DNA of 64,000 nucleotides, from NCBI RefSeq assembly GCF_023898315.1, contig NC_064616.1, forward strand, positions 288,947,205 through 289,011,204, in the 5' to 3' direction. The DNA comes from Schistocerca nitens (Eukaryota; Arthropoda; Insecta; Orthoptera; Acrididae). Each line of letters opens with the position of its first letter. Position 1 is the first letter of the stretch. The translations under genes and the position numbers were made by a program. Positions 1 through 11,110 of this stretch are shown in pieces. The notes below the pieces were generated by a model. That model was not told where the DNA came from. It made no database searches and saw only the letters and a list, made by a program, of their open reading frames with translations.

Positions 1-1293
1 TATTGGCTTCAAGTTTTGTTTTTCAGAAACAGTACAAAAGTCACAGGCATCTGTTTCAATGTGTTTGGATCTGTAGTCACAGTTTAGCTTGAAATACTTA
101 AAACGAATTATATAACTCAGTTTAAGCTTTTCACTTGTAGCTTCAAAGAATCTCTTTCAAAAAAGTTCGTACAATGATTCAGTATTCAGAGCTGGGTTTT
201 CAGAATATTCCAAAGACGATTTGTGTTCGCAGTAATGACTTTTCCGACTCAGAACTGTGCGAAAGTGCTCTCTTAGCATATTCCAACCGTCAACTGTGAT
301 TTTGTGATGGCAATTGTCACGTGTGCCCCTGCTCTCCTGAAACGAAGCGTTAACCAGTTCCTTTTTGTTGTGCGATTCCTGGTCTTTTGACAGATAGGAG
401 GTAGAAGGTTAATAAGTAAGTACAATATACTTTCAACTTAGTGCCAGAAATTCACAGATAGTATTCCCAGGTATTTTCTCTGGATTGGTTTGGATTTACA
501 GTCAGCTTCTTTTAAGCTGTACTCCAGTTCTTCACAATACATTCACTTAAGGCATAATCTTGTAAAGCTTTACATTGATCTGTGTAGAAAATGTCGAAGA
601 GCTCTTCTTTCAAGGAACACTTTTCTGTAAACACGACGACACAACTGAAAACGTCTTTCCTTTGCTGCCAACTCCACTGGCGAAAATGTAGCTGTCACCT
701 CTCTGTCGTTTTATTTTTCCAGCGTCTTTCTTCGTATTTTAATTGTCATACGAGTGTCGTCGCTTCCTGGCCATTATAACTATTTACTATTGTACAACGC
801 ATGCACATCAAGAAAATGCGGTCCTGACATCAGCATTGAGATAGTCAAACAAAATTCTTTGTAGACTATTCTAAGTGACCCGATGAGTACTTTTAAACAA
901 TATCCCGAAAAAAGGCTCATAGACCTATAAATCATTCTTCTGGAAAATTCCTCAATTTAATAGGACATGCTTTTTGTCATCCAAGGGACCGGCTGGGACC
1001 ACACTCAGGTAGATATATAACTACTCTCATTCTTCCATATTCTCCGCAATTTTACGCATATCTCAAAATTTATTGCATTTTTCCACATACTCAAAATTTT
1101 AGGTCTGTTCCTATATTTCCCACAATTTTCCGTATTTTTCGCAATTTTAAGTTCCTCTCTAAACTTTCATCCAATCACGCAACTTCCATCACACTGCTCC
1201 CGGCATCGTGTCGATGTCATGAATCTCTCTACCAATCATAATGCAGTATATGCCCGAATTATTTATCACTGTAAAACCACCTCCATATTACTA

Positions 1294-1296
<3 letters not shown>
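1..1296. other. No recognised feature
   Basis: AT-rich DNA without an open frame longer than about 62 codons, and I recognise no repeat family, RNA or motif. The short open frame at 591-779 has no recognisable domain and looks like chance. Confidence 0.6.
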
Positions 1297-1355
<59 letters not shown>

Positions 1356-1395
1356 GGGTGGGTGGGTGGGTGTGTGTGGTTGTGTGTAGGTGTGT
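1297..1395. repeat. (GT)n microsatellite, imperfect
   Basis: About 100 bases of GT dinucleotides with GGGT interruptions near 1355-1375. Open frames of Thr-His or Val-Cys repeats across it are artefacts of the repeat. It lies directly beside the SINE at 1406-1557, with a second GT tract on the other side, so the SINE probably inserted into a longer microsatellite. Confidence 0.95.
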
Positions 1396-1405
1396 GCGTG
1401 TCTGT

Positions 1406-1557
1406 CTTTTTTTTTTTCGATAAAGTTCGTTGTGTATGGTCTGGGCGGACGTCACAAGACATCCGTTCAAGTTGATCGTTGATTCATTGACTCAGTTTTT
1501 TTTAATTACAGAGAGCACGCAGCCCTCTGACCGAACACGCTGAGCTACCTTGCCGGC
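1406..1557 (-). mobile_element. tRNA-headed SINE (A-box type GTAGCTCAGCGTG)
   Basis: Read on the minus strand, the head starts at 1557 with GCCGGCAAGGTAGCTCAGCG, a good Pol III A-box resembling a tRNA D-arm. A body of about 100 bases follows, ending in an A-rich tail (1408-1418 on the plus strand is a run of T). The length and layout fit a short tRNA-derived SINE of orthopteran type. No clean target duplication is visible because both flanks are GT microsatellite. Confidence 0.7.
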
Positions 1558-1566
1558 ATCACTTTG

Positions 1567-1592
1567 TGAGTGAGTGTGTGTGTGTGTGTGTA

Positions 1593-1648
<56 letters not shown>
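1567..1648. repeat. (GT)n followed by (GA)n microsatellite
   Basis: A compound microsatellite: a GT tract at 1567-1613 passes into a GA tract at 1613-1648. The His/Thr and Leu/Ser repeat peptides on the minus strand are artefacts of it. Confidence 0.95.
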
Positions 1649-1649
<1 letters not shown>

Positions 1650-1829
1650 ACAGTGTGTGAGTTAGAAACGAACACGTTGGTAAAAACAATGATGCAGAAA
1701 ATTCTATAAGCACTGAATTTTTACCAATTTCCAGCAAAAGATACAGTATATACAGGAAGTACCACACTGAAATAGGTAGACACATGCTATATCAGCACTA
1801 CATTACTATGTTGTGCGCTGTCATGACAA

Positions 1830-4560
1830 AGCCTGATGCTTCGAATCGAAGATACTGTGTCTGTATAAGAATTAGCACAGTGCTACAAAATATGCCTCTA
1901 GAGAGTATGGTCCCTTCGACGTATTAGATGTTTGTGCAAAACGTTAGTATGTCCATGCATCAAGAACAGTTGTGTGTCTCTATCACCTCGGTGAGATTAG
2001 TCTGGTGGGAACACGTAGCAGAAATACCAGAGCTCGATACATAAACTCTTGCAAAGCCGTCCCTTCAGTAATATGGTGTGTTAAAAGGAGCTTGTCTCAT
2101 AGTGATAAAAATAATCACATCATAACAAAATCTTTATACTTCAACCAAAGATACTGTGTGTATAAGAACTAGTACAGCGTTATAAAGTGCGCACCTAGAG
2201 GGAGAGCTGACCAGTTTCTGCATCCACCCCAGCAAAATGTATGTCACGTTAATGTGTGGACTACAGTCGCCATAGTGAATACCGAGGCCTGGAGTACGAT
2301 CGCGAACACACTGCATCAACCCAGCAGTGACCATTAAATTTGCACGATATATACGTAATCGTCTCCGCGCTGCTGGCTATCTCAGAAGGCATTTCTACAC
2401 AATCAGGCATTCAGGGAGGAGGCACCCTGCGACAGAAAACCAATCGTAACTCGCTGACACCTACATGTTCATCAGCGAAAGTCTGTGGGCGTACTAACAG
2501 TTTAAACGCCAAGCACTCCCCTCTCACTTCCACTCTGGACCACTAAGAACAAGCCACCCCTCCTCCCCCAGCCATCCCGCTTTCAATACTGGTGCTAATG
2601 CGTGGGTGACATCTTTCTTGTTCTGTTCACATCATGGGACACCAGCAACACTAGGGATCAGCCAGGGTTTCCAGACAGAATAAAAAGCCACGTAACGCCA
2701 TGTATACTACTGCATTACGTATCTGAGAGTATGTGACATTGTTAGAAGAGACGTAAAAATTCCGAGTACGGGAGTTACCAATCCTTAGGTGCACATCACG
2801 CTAGCAACGTTAGTGCGGAGTTTCCTTCAAACGTTGGTAGGAATGGCGCAACTGCTATATTTGTCCCTGCACATCTATGATAGAGAACATATCAGGGAAA
2901 AGTTAGCGACAAGATACAATACTGCAAGCACACTGACAATGGCCAAGGTCTGCCAGTGCTCCAATGCAAAATAAAAAGACATCTAACTCTCACAATATTA
3001 GTGTGCTATACCACTAAAAGACGTAAATAGATATGGAGTATACATACACATCCCTATCAACGAAGTGAGACTGTGCAACGGACACAGTGCAGCAAAAATT
3101 AAACTATTTCAACATACAAAGTAATCGACTCACAGATGTCACAGCAGCTCTCCCGCTATATGAAAAATTTGACCTTAATGGGCTGCAGAAATCGCCCAGC
3201 GTCTGTCGATAAATCGATTCTCCAAAGAGGCGCCCATAAACACAATTACCTTCCACAAACAGGAATTAACATACCAATACCTCAAGTGCAATGACTGCTG
3301 GAAAACGGTTTGCACATACTGATAATTATAGATCGATGGGTAATCGTAGGTTTTTATTTCCAAGACAATGCTGAAATTAGTGCTGTGTTGTGGAATCGTA
3401 ACGCATCTGGAAGCCAGCTATAGCTGCAAGTGCATTACAAAACATGTTTCCCAGTCTTGAATCTACAGAAAGAAGCCGACCCCATTAACCTGACTGACTA
3501 ATTGATTTAGGCCATCCAGCATAGCAATATTCAATTCCAGTAATAGATAGTCCATGATCTGACTGTAAGTATCAATTTCTAACTTAACCTATAGACGTAC
3601 AGAGCGTAGTTTCATAACTCATTATAGGTCCTGATTATATTTAATTTTATAGTGGAGTATCGAGGTATGGTACTGCATTCTGCCATTACCGAATAATCCA
3701 TTAAAACTTTAGTCTCCCACAACATGTACACGTCCATCTAAAAATATAACACTTACTATTCCATTTTTAGGAGTCATGACCGTATAAAGATCTCATGATC
3801 ACGTGATAAACATATAAGCTACTCTTAACATGCCAGTACACAAAATTGCACAACAGTCTTAGGACTACGTATACGAAAATTTTAACAGATAATGATCTAA
3901 GACTACTGAATACACATTGCCTCCTTTACCCATCAGGAAGGTATAATTTGTTCCATATCTTTACCAGCAAGACTGTCACGTCCTCTAGAGATTTATTGCT
4001 GTTCTTTGAATTCTCAGACTGATTGTCACTAGAATTTTCGATATTCGTAATCCTAGCAAAAAAAAAAAAAAAAAAAAATCTGGGAAGTTATTCTATCCCA
4101 CACTGATCTGCTTATGACGAATATACCATCATCCACACAGAGATAGTCCACAGTAGAAATGTCAGAATTGCTGTTTGGTAGTTCGCGTAATCGATTTCTA
4201 GATTAAATAATTAAATCTATACACATACAGAGCATAGATTTATAACGAATTATAGGTCCATATTACCTGGAATGTCTGTGCATCCACATAAGTCAATGTT
4301 TACTTTAATTCTCTGAAAGATGTTGGTTCAGATCCCACGTCGGTCCGTCTTACTAATCGTAAATATATAGGACAAGCACTGGAATATGTCTCAGCATAGG
4401 TATATGATCAGAATGACCACCTACAACAAATGCTTTTTAATGATGATTGTTATTCATACTAGTAGCAAAAACATTCAGGTAAAAGTCATGATGGCAACTA
4501 GTCACATAATCTTCCAGTCATCCTTCCTAAATGTGATTGAACTTGCAATCCAATTACACT

Positions 4561-4616
<56 letters not shown>

Positions 4617-4999
4617 TGCGTGTGTGTGCCGCAACGTAGATAACCCAGGGCCATGGGGTGTGGCGTGGATGCAGCAACGACAAGCAACTTGCATAGAGCT
4701 ACTGTACACACCAAGAACGCTTAAATAGCAAAGCATATTTATTAAAGAATCTACTGCGACGACTACAAAAAAATGAGAGATGCCCCTCCCAAACCCGACA
4801 ACCGTATGGAAATACGTGATAATACTACTCTGGCATGGAGGGATATCATAATGTATAGAAGACGTTGATATCGTTTTAAGTATAACTAAGACATGTAGGA
4901 TATTGACTTAGATCCCACGTCAACCCGTCTTAATATTCGAAAAGGTGTAGGACAAACACTGGAATGCATCTTAGAATAGCAGTATGATCGGAATGACTC
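1830..4999 (+). repeat. Left arm of a large diverged inverted duplication
   Basis: Blocks here reappear reverse-complemented in the right arm: about 1838-1885 with 12,330-12,425; 2002-2065 with 12,201-12,268; 3655-3740 with 11,829-11,899; 4325-4480 with 11,118-11,250; and 4485-4800 with 9355-9675. The arm also repeats directly within itself: about 4330-4420 resembles 4908-4998 (both contain GATCCCACGTC), and 3540-3640 resembles 4140-4260, suggesting a unit of roughly 600 bases. There is a poly-A run at 4059-4078. No protein domain is visible. CR1 insertion at about 5001 interrupts the second unit, which resumes at 9217. Confidence 0.75.
4565..4628. repeat. (GT)n microsatellite
   Basis: About 30 GT dinucleotides inside the left arm of the inverted duplication. 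The matching place in the right arm (9537-9590) holds a shorter CA-rich tract, so the microsatellite was present before or during duplication and has since changed length. Confidence 0.95.
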
Positions 5000-5353
5000 T
5001 CTGCCGCCGTTGGATAAGCAGCTGCCAGCAGAAAGTCGTATTCTCCTAGCTCACTTATTTGTTACATAGTTTAATTAATTTCTTTGCGTGATTTTGGTAC
5101 TTTAATTGTTTAATTCATAAATTTCGGGCGTATTATAGTATTTGAGAGTTGTAGCATCGCGTTTTAGTACCTGAATAGTGTAAAATCGCGTAGTCTCCTT
5201 CCGCCGCCGAGCAGTGTGTCAGCTGTGCGCAAGTAGAAGCATTACTGCATATACTAGGCAGTCTTGTATTTTAATAACCGTTTAAATTTTGTGTCGATTT
5301 GTTTGTGCTCTCTGTACATTAGTTCAGACGTTCTTTGCACAACAGTTTTTAGC

Positions 5354-6433
5354 ATGGATAGGGACTGCAACTGCTGTGTTCGGATGCAGGCTGAGTTGGC
5401 ATCCCTTCGCTCCCAACTTCAGGCAGTGTTGGCTTCGGTCACACAGCTTGAGGCTGTTGCCAATGGGCATCACTGTGGGGGTCCGGATGGGGGTTTGTCG
5501 GGGACGGCCAGCTCGTCCCACGCATCCCCCGATCGGGCTACGACTGTGGCTGCCCGGGATACTGCCCACATTGAGGCTGATTCCTCACCTGTGGTAGAGT
5601 GGGAGGTCGTCTCGAGGTGTGGCAGGGGGCGAAAGACATTCCGGAGGGCTGAACGGAAGGCTTCTCCAGTTTGTCTGACGAACCGGTTACAGGCGCTGTC
5701 TCAGGCTGATACTGATCTTCGGCCGGACATGGCTGCTTGTCCTGTTCCAGAGTTTGCCCCTCAGTCTGCAAGATCCGGGCGGTCACAGAGGGTGGGCTTA
5801 CTGGTAGTTGGGAGCTCCAACGTCAGGCGCGTAATGGGGCCCCTTATGGATATGGCAGCAAGACAGGGGAAGAAAACCAATGTGCACTCCGTGTGCATAC
5901 CGGGGGGAGTCATTCCAGATGTGGAAAGGGTCCTTCCGGATGCCATGAAGGGTACAGGGTGCACCCATCTGCAGGTGGTCGCTCATGTCGGCACAAATGA
6001 TGTGTGTCGCTATGGATCGGAGGAAATCCTCTCTGGCTTCCGGCGGCTATCTGATTTGGTGAAGACTGCCAGTCTCGCTAGCGGGATGAAAGCAGAGCTC
6101 ACCATTTGCAGCATCGTCGACAGGACTGACTGCGGACCTTTGGTACAGAGCCGAGTGGAGGGTCTGAATCAGAGACTGAGACGGTTCTGCGACCATGTGG
6201 GCTGCAGATTCCTCGACTTGCGCCATAGGGTGGTGGGGTTTCCGGTTCCGCTGGATAGGTCAGGAGTCCACTACACGCAGCAAGCGGCTGCACGGGTAGC
6301 AGGGGTTGTGTGGCGTGGACTGGGCGGTTTTTTAGGTTACATGGCCTCGGGCAAGTACAGAAAGGGCAACAGCCTCAAAGGGTGCGGGACAAAGTCAGGA
6401 CATGCGGGGATCAAGCAGCAATCGGTATTGTAA
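5354..6433 (+). CDS. CR1 LINE ORF1 protein, SGNH/GDSL esterase-like domain
   Basis: The 359-codon frame is open from the ATG at 5354, which I prefer because the upstream part of the open frame is UTR-like. Residues 1-35 hold a cysteine-containing start followed by a heptad-like stretch (ELASLRSQLQAVLASVTQLE) that could form a coiled coil. A Gly/Ser/Arg-rich linker follows. From about residue 150 there is an SGNH hydrolase-like fold: GSSNVRR (nucleophile Ser block), GTND (Asn block) and SGVHYT near the C-terminus, where the preceding Asp and the His complete the expected triad. CR1 ORF1 proteins with such esterase domains are known; they are thought to bind the element RNA or lipids. The frame shows no stop. 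ORF2 overlaps its end in another frame. Confidence 0.85.
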   Translation: MDRDCNCCVRMQAELASLRSQLQAVLASVTQLEAVANGHHCGGPDGGLSGTASSSHASPDRATTVAARDTAHIEADSSPVVEWEVVSRCGRGRKTFRRAERKASPVCLTNRLQALSQADTDLRPDMAACPVPEFAPQSARSGRSQRVGLLVVGSSNVRRVMGPLMDMAARQGKKTNVHSVCIPGGVIPDVERVLPDAMKGTGCTHLQVVAHVGTNDVCRYGSEEILSGFRRLSDLVKTASLASGMKAELTICSIVDRTDCGPLVQSRVEGLNQRLRRFCDHVGCRFLDLRHRVVGFPVPLDRSGVHYTQQAAARVAGVVWRGLGGFLGYMASGKYRKGNSLKGCGTKSGHAGIKQQSVL

Positions 6434-9139
6434 TTGTAAACTATCGAAGCTGCATTGGTAAAATACCGGAACTTCAAGCGCTGATAGAAAGCACCGAAGC
6501 TGAAATCGTTATAGGTACAGAAAGCTGGCTGAAGCCAGAGATAAATTCTGCCGAAGTTTTTACAAAGGCGCAGGCGGTGTTTAGAAAGGATAGATTGCAT
6601 GCGACCGGTGGTGGCGTGTTTGTCGCTGTTAGTAGTAGTTTATCCTGTAGTGAAGTAGAAGTGGATAGTTCCTGTGAATTATTATGGGTGGAGGCTACAC
6701 TCAACAACCGAGCTAGGTTAATAATTGGCTCCTTTTACCGTCCTCCCGACTCAGCAGCATTAGTGGCAGAACTACTGAGAGAAAATTTGGAATACATTTC
6801 ACATAAATTTTCTCAGCATGTTATAGTCTTAGGTGGAGATTTCAATTTACCAGATATAGACTGGGACACTCAGATGTTTAGGACGGGTGGTAGGGACAGA
6901 GCATCGAGTGACATTATACTGAGTGCACTATCCGAAAATTACCTCGAGCAATTAAACAGAGAACCGACTCGTGGAGATAACATCTTGGACCTACTGATAA
7001 CAAACAGACCCGAACTTTTCGACTCAGTAAGTGCAGAACAGGGAATTAGTGATCATAAGGCCGTTGCAGCATCTCTGAATATGGAAGTTAATAGGAATAT
7101 AAAAAAAGGGAGGAAGGTTTATCTGTTTAGCAAGAGTAATAGAAGGCAGATTTCGGACTACCTAACAGATCAAAACGAAAATTTCTGTTCCGACACTGAC
7201 AATGTTAAGTGTTTATGGAAAAAGTTCAAGGCAATCGTAAAATGCGTTTTAGACAGGTACGTGCCGAGTAAAACTGTGACGGACGGGAAAAACCCACCGT
7301 AGTTCAACAACAAAGTTAGGAAACTACTGCGAAAGCAAAGAGACCTTCACTGCAAGTTTAAACGCAGCCAAAACCTCTCAGACAAACAGAAGCTAAACGA
7401 TGTCAAAGTTAGCGTAAGGAGGGCTATGCGAGAAGCGTTCAGTGAATTCGAAAGTAAAATTCTATGTACCGACTTGACAGAAAATCCTAGGAAGTTCTGG
7501 TCTTACGTTAAATCAGTAAGTGGCTCGAAACAGCATATCCAGACACTCTGGGATGATGATGGCATTGAAACAGAGGATGACACGCGTAAAGCTGAAATAC
7601 TAAACACCTTTTTTCAAAGCTGTTTCACAGAGGAAGACCGCACTGCAGTTCCTTCTCTAAATCCTCGCACAAACGAAAAAATGGCTGACATCGAAATAAG
7701 TGTCCAAGGAATAGAAAATCAACTGGAATCACTCAACAGAGGAAAGTCCACTGGACCTGACGGGATACCAATTCGATTCTACACAGAGTACGCGAAAGAA
7801 CTTGCCCCGCTTCTAACAGCCGTCTACCGCAAGTCTCTAGAGGAGCGGAAGGTTCCAAATGATTGGAAAAGAGCACAGGTAGTCCCAGTCTTCAAGAAGG
7901 GTCGTCGAGCAGATGCGCAAAACTATAGACCTATATCTCTGATTCGATCTGTTGTAGAATTTTAGAACATGTTTTTTGCTCTAGTATCATGTCGTTTTTG
8001 GAAACCCAGAATCTACTCTGTAGGAATCAACATGGATTCCGGAAACAGCGATCGTGTGAGACCCAACTCGCTTTATTTGTTCATGAGACCCAGAAAATAT
8101 TAGATACAGGCTCCCAGGTCGATGCTATTTTCCTTGACTTCCGGAAGGCGTTCGATACAGTTCCGCACTGTCCCTGATAAACAAAGTAAGAGCCTATGGA
8201 ATGTCAGACCAGCTGTGTGGCTGGATTGAAGAATTTTTAGCAAACAGAACACAGAATGTTGTTATCAATGGAGAGACGTCTACAGACGTTAAAGTAACCT
8301 CTGGCGTGCCACAGGGGAGTGTTATGGGACCATTACTTTTCACAATATATATAAATGACCTAGTAGATAGTGTCGGAAGTTCCATGCGGCTTTTCGCGGA
8401 TGATGCTGTAGAATACAGAGAAGTTGCAGCATTAGAAAATTGTAGCGAAATGCAGGAAGATCTGCAGCGGATAGGCACTTGGTGCAGGGAGTGGCAACTG
8501 ACCCTTAACATAGACAAATGTAATGTATTGCGAATACATAGAAAGAAGGATCCTTTATTGTATGATTACATGATGGCGGAACAAACAATGGTAGCAGTTA
8601 CTTCTGTAAAATATCTGGGAGTATGCGTGCGGAACGATTTGAAGTGGAATGATGATATAAAATTAAGTGTTGGTAAGGCGGGTACCAGGTTGAGATTCAT
8701 TGGGAGAGTGCTTAGAAAATGTAGTCCATCAACAAAGGAGGTGGCTTACAAAACACTCGTTCGACCTATTCTTGAGTATTGCTCATCAGTGTGGGATCCG
8801 TACCAGATCGGGTTGACGGAAGAGATAGAGAAGATCCAAAGAAAAGCGGCGCGTTTCGTCACAGGGTTATTTGGTAACCGTGATAGCGTTACGGAGATGT
8901 TTAGCAAACTCAAGTGACAGACTCTGCAAGAGAGGCGCTCTGCATCGCGGGGTAGCTTGCTGTCCAGGTTTCGAGAGGTTGTGTTTCTGGATGAGGTATC
9001 GAATATATTGCTTCCCCCTACTTATACCTCCCGAGGAGATCACGAATGTAAAATTAGAGAGATTCGAGCGCGCACGGAGGCTTTCAGATAGTCGTTCTTC
9101 CCGCGAACCATACGCGACTGGAACAGAAAAGGGAGGTAA
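6421..9139 (+). pseudogene. CR1 LINE ORF2 (endonuclease-reverse transcriptase), lightly broken
   Basis: An apurinic-type endonuclease domain lies at 6421-7080: the start VNYRSCIGK, then GTESWLKPEI, GGDFNLPDIDWD and SDHKAV, which carry the expected catalytic Glu, Asp and His. The reverse transcriptase spans about 7700-8900, with NYRPIS, FLDFRKAFDTVPH, GVPQGSVMGPLLF and the catalytic FADD at about 8393-8404, then a thumb/C-terminal part with the CR1-typical YLGV and ILEYCSSVWDPYQ. Lesions: TAG at 7300-7302 in place of Trp, a frameshift near 7945, a one-base loss near 8165 and TGA at 8915-8917 in place of Trp. The frame opens before ORF1 ends (no in-frame ATG near the start), so ORF2 translation probably depended on coupling to ORF1. 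Confidence 0.9.
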
Positions 9140-9216
9140 TGACAGTGGCACGTAAAGTGCCCTCCGCCACACACCGTTGGGCGGCTTGCGGAGTATAAAT
9201 GTAGATGTAGTTGTAG

Positions 9217-9354
9217 AACAGCAAATGCGTTTTACAAATGACGATCATTCATACTAGTAGCAACAACCTTCATGTGAAGGCGATGATAGCACTACAAGTC
9301 ACGTGACCTTCTAGTCATACCTTGGACTTGCAATCCAATTACACTGTTTTGTGT
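9217..9354 (+). repeat. Remainder of left-arm repeat unit after the CR1 insertion
   Basis: Directly similar to 4425-4565, including CATACTAGTAGCAA and TGCAATCCAATTACACT. It continues the unit interrupted at about 5000, which fixes the CR1 boundaries. Polarity reverses at about 9355. Confidence 0.75.
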
Positions 9355-9688
9355 ACTCCATATGGTTGTCGGGTTTTTGAGTGACAGCTCGCATTTTTGT
9401 AGCCATCTCAGTTCGTTGTTTAATAAATACAATTTGCTAATTACGCCTTTTGGGTGTGTACAGTAGCTCCATGCAAGTTTCTTGTCGTTGCTGGATCCAT
9501 GCCACCCCCCAAGGCCCTGGGTTGTCCACGTTGCGGCGCGCACGCACACAAACGCACACACACACAAACATACACACAGACAGTGTAATTGGATTGCAAA
9601 TCTAATCATATTTAGAAAGTATGTCCAGAAAATTAAGTGGCTGGTTGCGTTGTTATAATGACCTTTACCCCGAAGATTTTTGCTACTA

Positions 9689-11110
9689 CACTCCTGGAAA
9701 TTGAAATAAGAACACCGTGAATTCATTGTCCCAGGAAGGGGAAACTTTATTGACACATTCCTGGGGTCAGATACATCACATGATCACACTGACAGAACCA
9801 CAGGCACATAGACACAGGCAACAGAGCATGCACATTGTCGGCACGAGTACAGTGTACATCAACCTTTCGCAGCAATGCAGGCTGCTATTCTCCCATGGAG
9901 ACGATCGTAGAGATGCTGGATGTAGTCCTGTGGAACGGCTTGCCATACCATTTCCACCTGGCGCCTCAGTTGGACCAGCGTTCGTGCTGGACGTGCAGAC
10001 CGCGTGAGACGACGCTTCATCCAGTCCCAAACATGCTCAATGGGGGACAGATCCGGAGATCTTGCTGGCCAGGTTAGTTGACTTACACCTTCTAGAGCAC
10101 GTTGGGTGGCACGGGATACATGCGGACGTGCATTGTCCTGTTGGAACAGCAAGTTCCCTTGCCGGTCTAGGAATGGTAGAACGATGGGTTCGATGACGGT
10201 TTGGATGTACCGTGCGCTATTCAGTGTCCCCTCGACGATCACCAGTGGTGTACGGCCAGTGTAGGAGATCGCTCCCCACACCATGATGCCGGGTGTTGGC
10301 CCTGTGTGCCTCGGTCGTATGCAGTCCTGATTGTGGCGCTCACCTGCACGGCGCCAAACACGCATACGACCATCATTGGCACCAAGGCAGAAGCGACTCT
10401 CATCGCTGACGACGACACGTCTCCATTCGTCCCTCCATTCACGCCTGTCGCGACACCACTGAAGGCGGGCTGCACGATGTTGGGGCGTGAGCGGAAGACG
10501 GCCTAACGGTGTGCGGGACCGTAGCCCAGCTTCATGGAGACGGTTGCGAATGGTCCTCGCCGATACCCCAGGACCAACAGTGTCCCTAATTTGCTGGGAA
10601 GTGGCGGTGCGGTCCCCTACGGCACTGCGTAGGATCCTACAGTCTTGGCGTGCATCCGTGCGTCGCTGCGGTCCGGTCCCAGGTCGACGGGCACGTGCAC
10701 CTTCCGCCGACCACTGGCGACAACATCGATGTACTGTGGCGACCTCACGCCCCACGTGTTGAGCAATTCGGCGGTACGTCCACCCGGCCTCCCGCATGCC
10801 CACTATACGCCCTCGCTCAAAGTCCGTCAACTGCACATACGGCTCACGTCCACGCTGTCGCGGCATGCTACCAGTGTTAAAGGCTGCGATGGAGCTCCGT
10901 ATGCCACGGCAAACTGGCTGACACTGACGGCGGCGGTGCACAAATGCTGCGCAGCTAGCGCCATTCGACGGCCAACACCGCGGTTCCTGGTGTGTCCGCT
11001 GTGCCGTGCGTGTGATCATTGCTTGTACAGCCCTCTCGCAGTGTCCGGAGCAAGTATGGTGGGTCTGACACACCGGTGTCAATGTGTTCTTTTTTCCATT
11101 TCCAGGAGTG
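9689..11110 (-). mobile_element. Complete Tc1-like DNA transposon with TIRs and TA duplication
   Basis: Terminal inverted repeats of about 28 bases begin CACTCCTGGAAAT at 9689 and end in the matching GGAGTG at 11,110. TA lies on both sides (9687-9688 and 11,111-11,112). The related left arm holds the uninterrupted site GCTACTAGTATGAA near 4455-4470 on the other strand, so the insertion point at TA is seen directly. The 1,422-bp element encodes one open transposase. Confidence 0.93.
9859..10866 (-). CDS. Tc1-like DDE transposase, apparently intact
   Basis: A 335-residue frame from the ATG at 10,866. I chose this start because it gives the expected length and the helix-turn-helix start LTDFERGRIVGMREAG; the open frame upstream runs into the TIR. 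Residues 14-115 hold two helix-turn-helix units for TIR binding with a basic GRPR-like linker (RARRPGTGPQRR). The catalytic domain shows VVSDESR (Asp155), FQQDNARPH (Asp244) and SPIEHVWD (Glu277). By my count 32 residues separate the second Asp from the Glu, where classical Tc1 has 34. No stop or frameshift is visible. The enzyme would cut and reinsert the element at TA in the nucleus. No other gene is in the element. Transcription, if any, would start within the right TIR. Confidence 0.9.
   Translation of the reverse strand: MPRQRGREPYVQLTDFERGRIVGMREAGWTYRRIAQHVGREVATVHRCCRQWSAEGARARRPGTGPQRRTDARQDCRILRSAVGDRTATSQQIRDTVGPGVSARTIRNRLHEAGLRSRTPLGRLPLTPQHRAARLQWCRDRREWRDEWRRVVVSDESRFCLGANDGRMRVWRRAGERHNQDCIRPRHTGPTPGIMVWGAISYTGRTPLVIVEGTLNSARYIQTVIEPIVLPFLDRQGNLLFQQDNARPHVSRATQRALEGVSQLTWPARSPDLSPIEHVWDWMKRRLTRSARPARTLVQLRRQVEMVWQAVPQDYIQHLYDRLHGRIAACIAAKG

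Larger units (their letters stand above)
5001..9216 (+). mobile_element. Near full-length CR1-type non-LTR retrotransposon (LINE)
   Basis: A 4.2-kb element with a 5' UTR (5001-5353), ORF1 with an SGNH-like domain, ORF2 with endonuclease and reverse transcriptase, a short 3' UTR, and a 3' end of TAGATG-type repeats (9200-9216) instead of poly-A, as is typical of CR1. Both boundaries are supported by the flanking duplication: sequence before 5000 and after 9217 joins into a unit resembling 4400-4470. Only a few lesions are visible, so the copy is young. The same 3' end (CATCTACATC repeats on the other strand) recurs at 17,938. Confidence 0.9.

Noticed and set aside
1259-1785. Minus-strand frames with Thr-His and Ser-Leu repeats
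   Set aside because: They are translations of GT and GA microsatellites, with a SINE between.
4386-4736. Four overlapping frames with Val-Cys or Thr-His repeats
   Set aside because: All come from the GT microsatellite at 4565-4628.
5289-6000. Several frames of 80-102 codons on both strands
   Set aside because: Shadows of the CR1 ORF1 in other frames.
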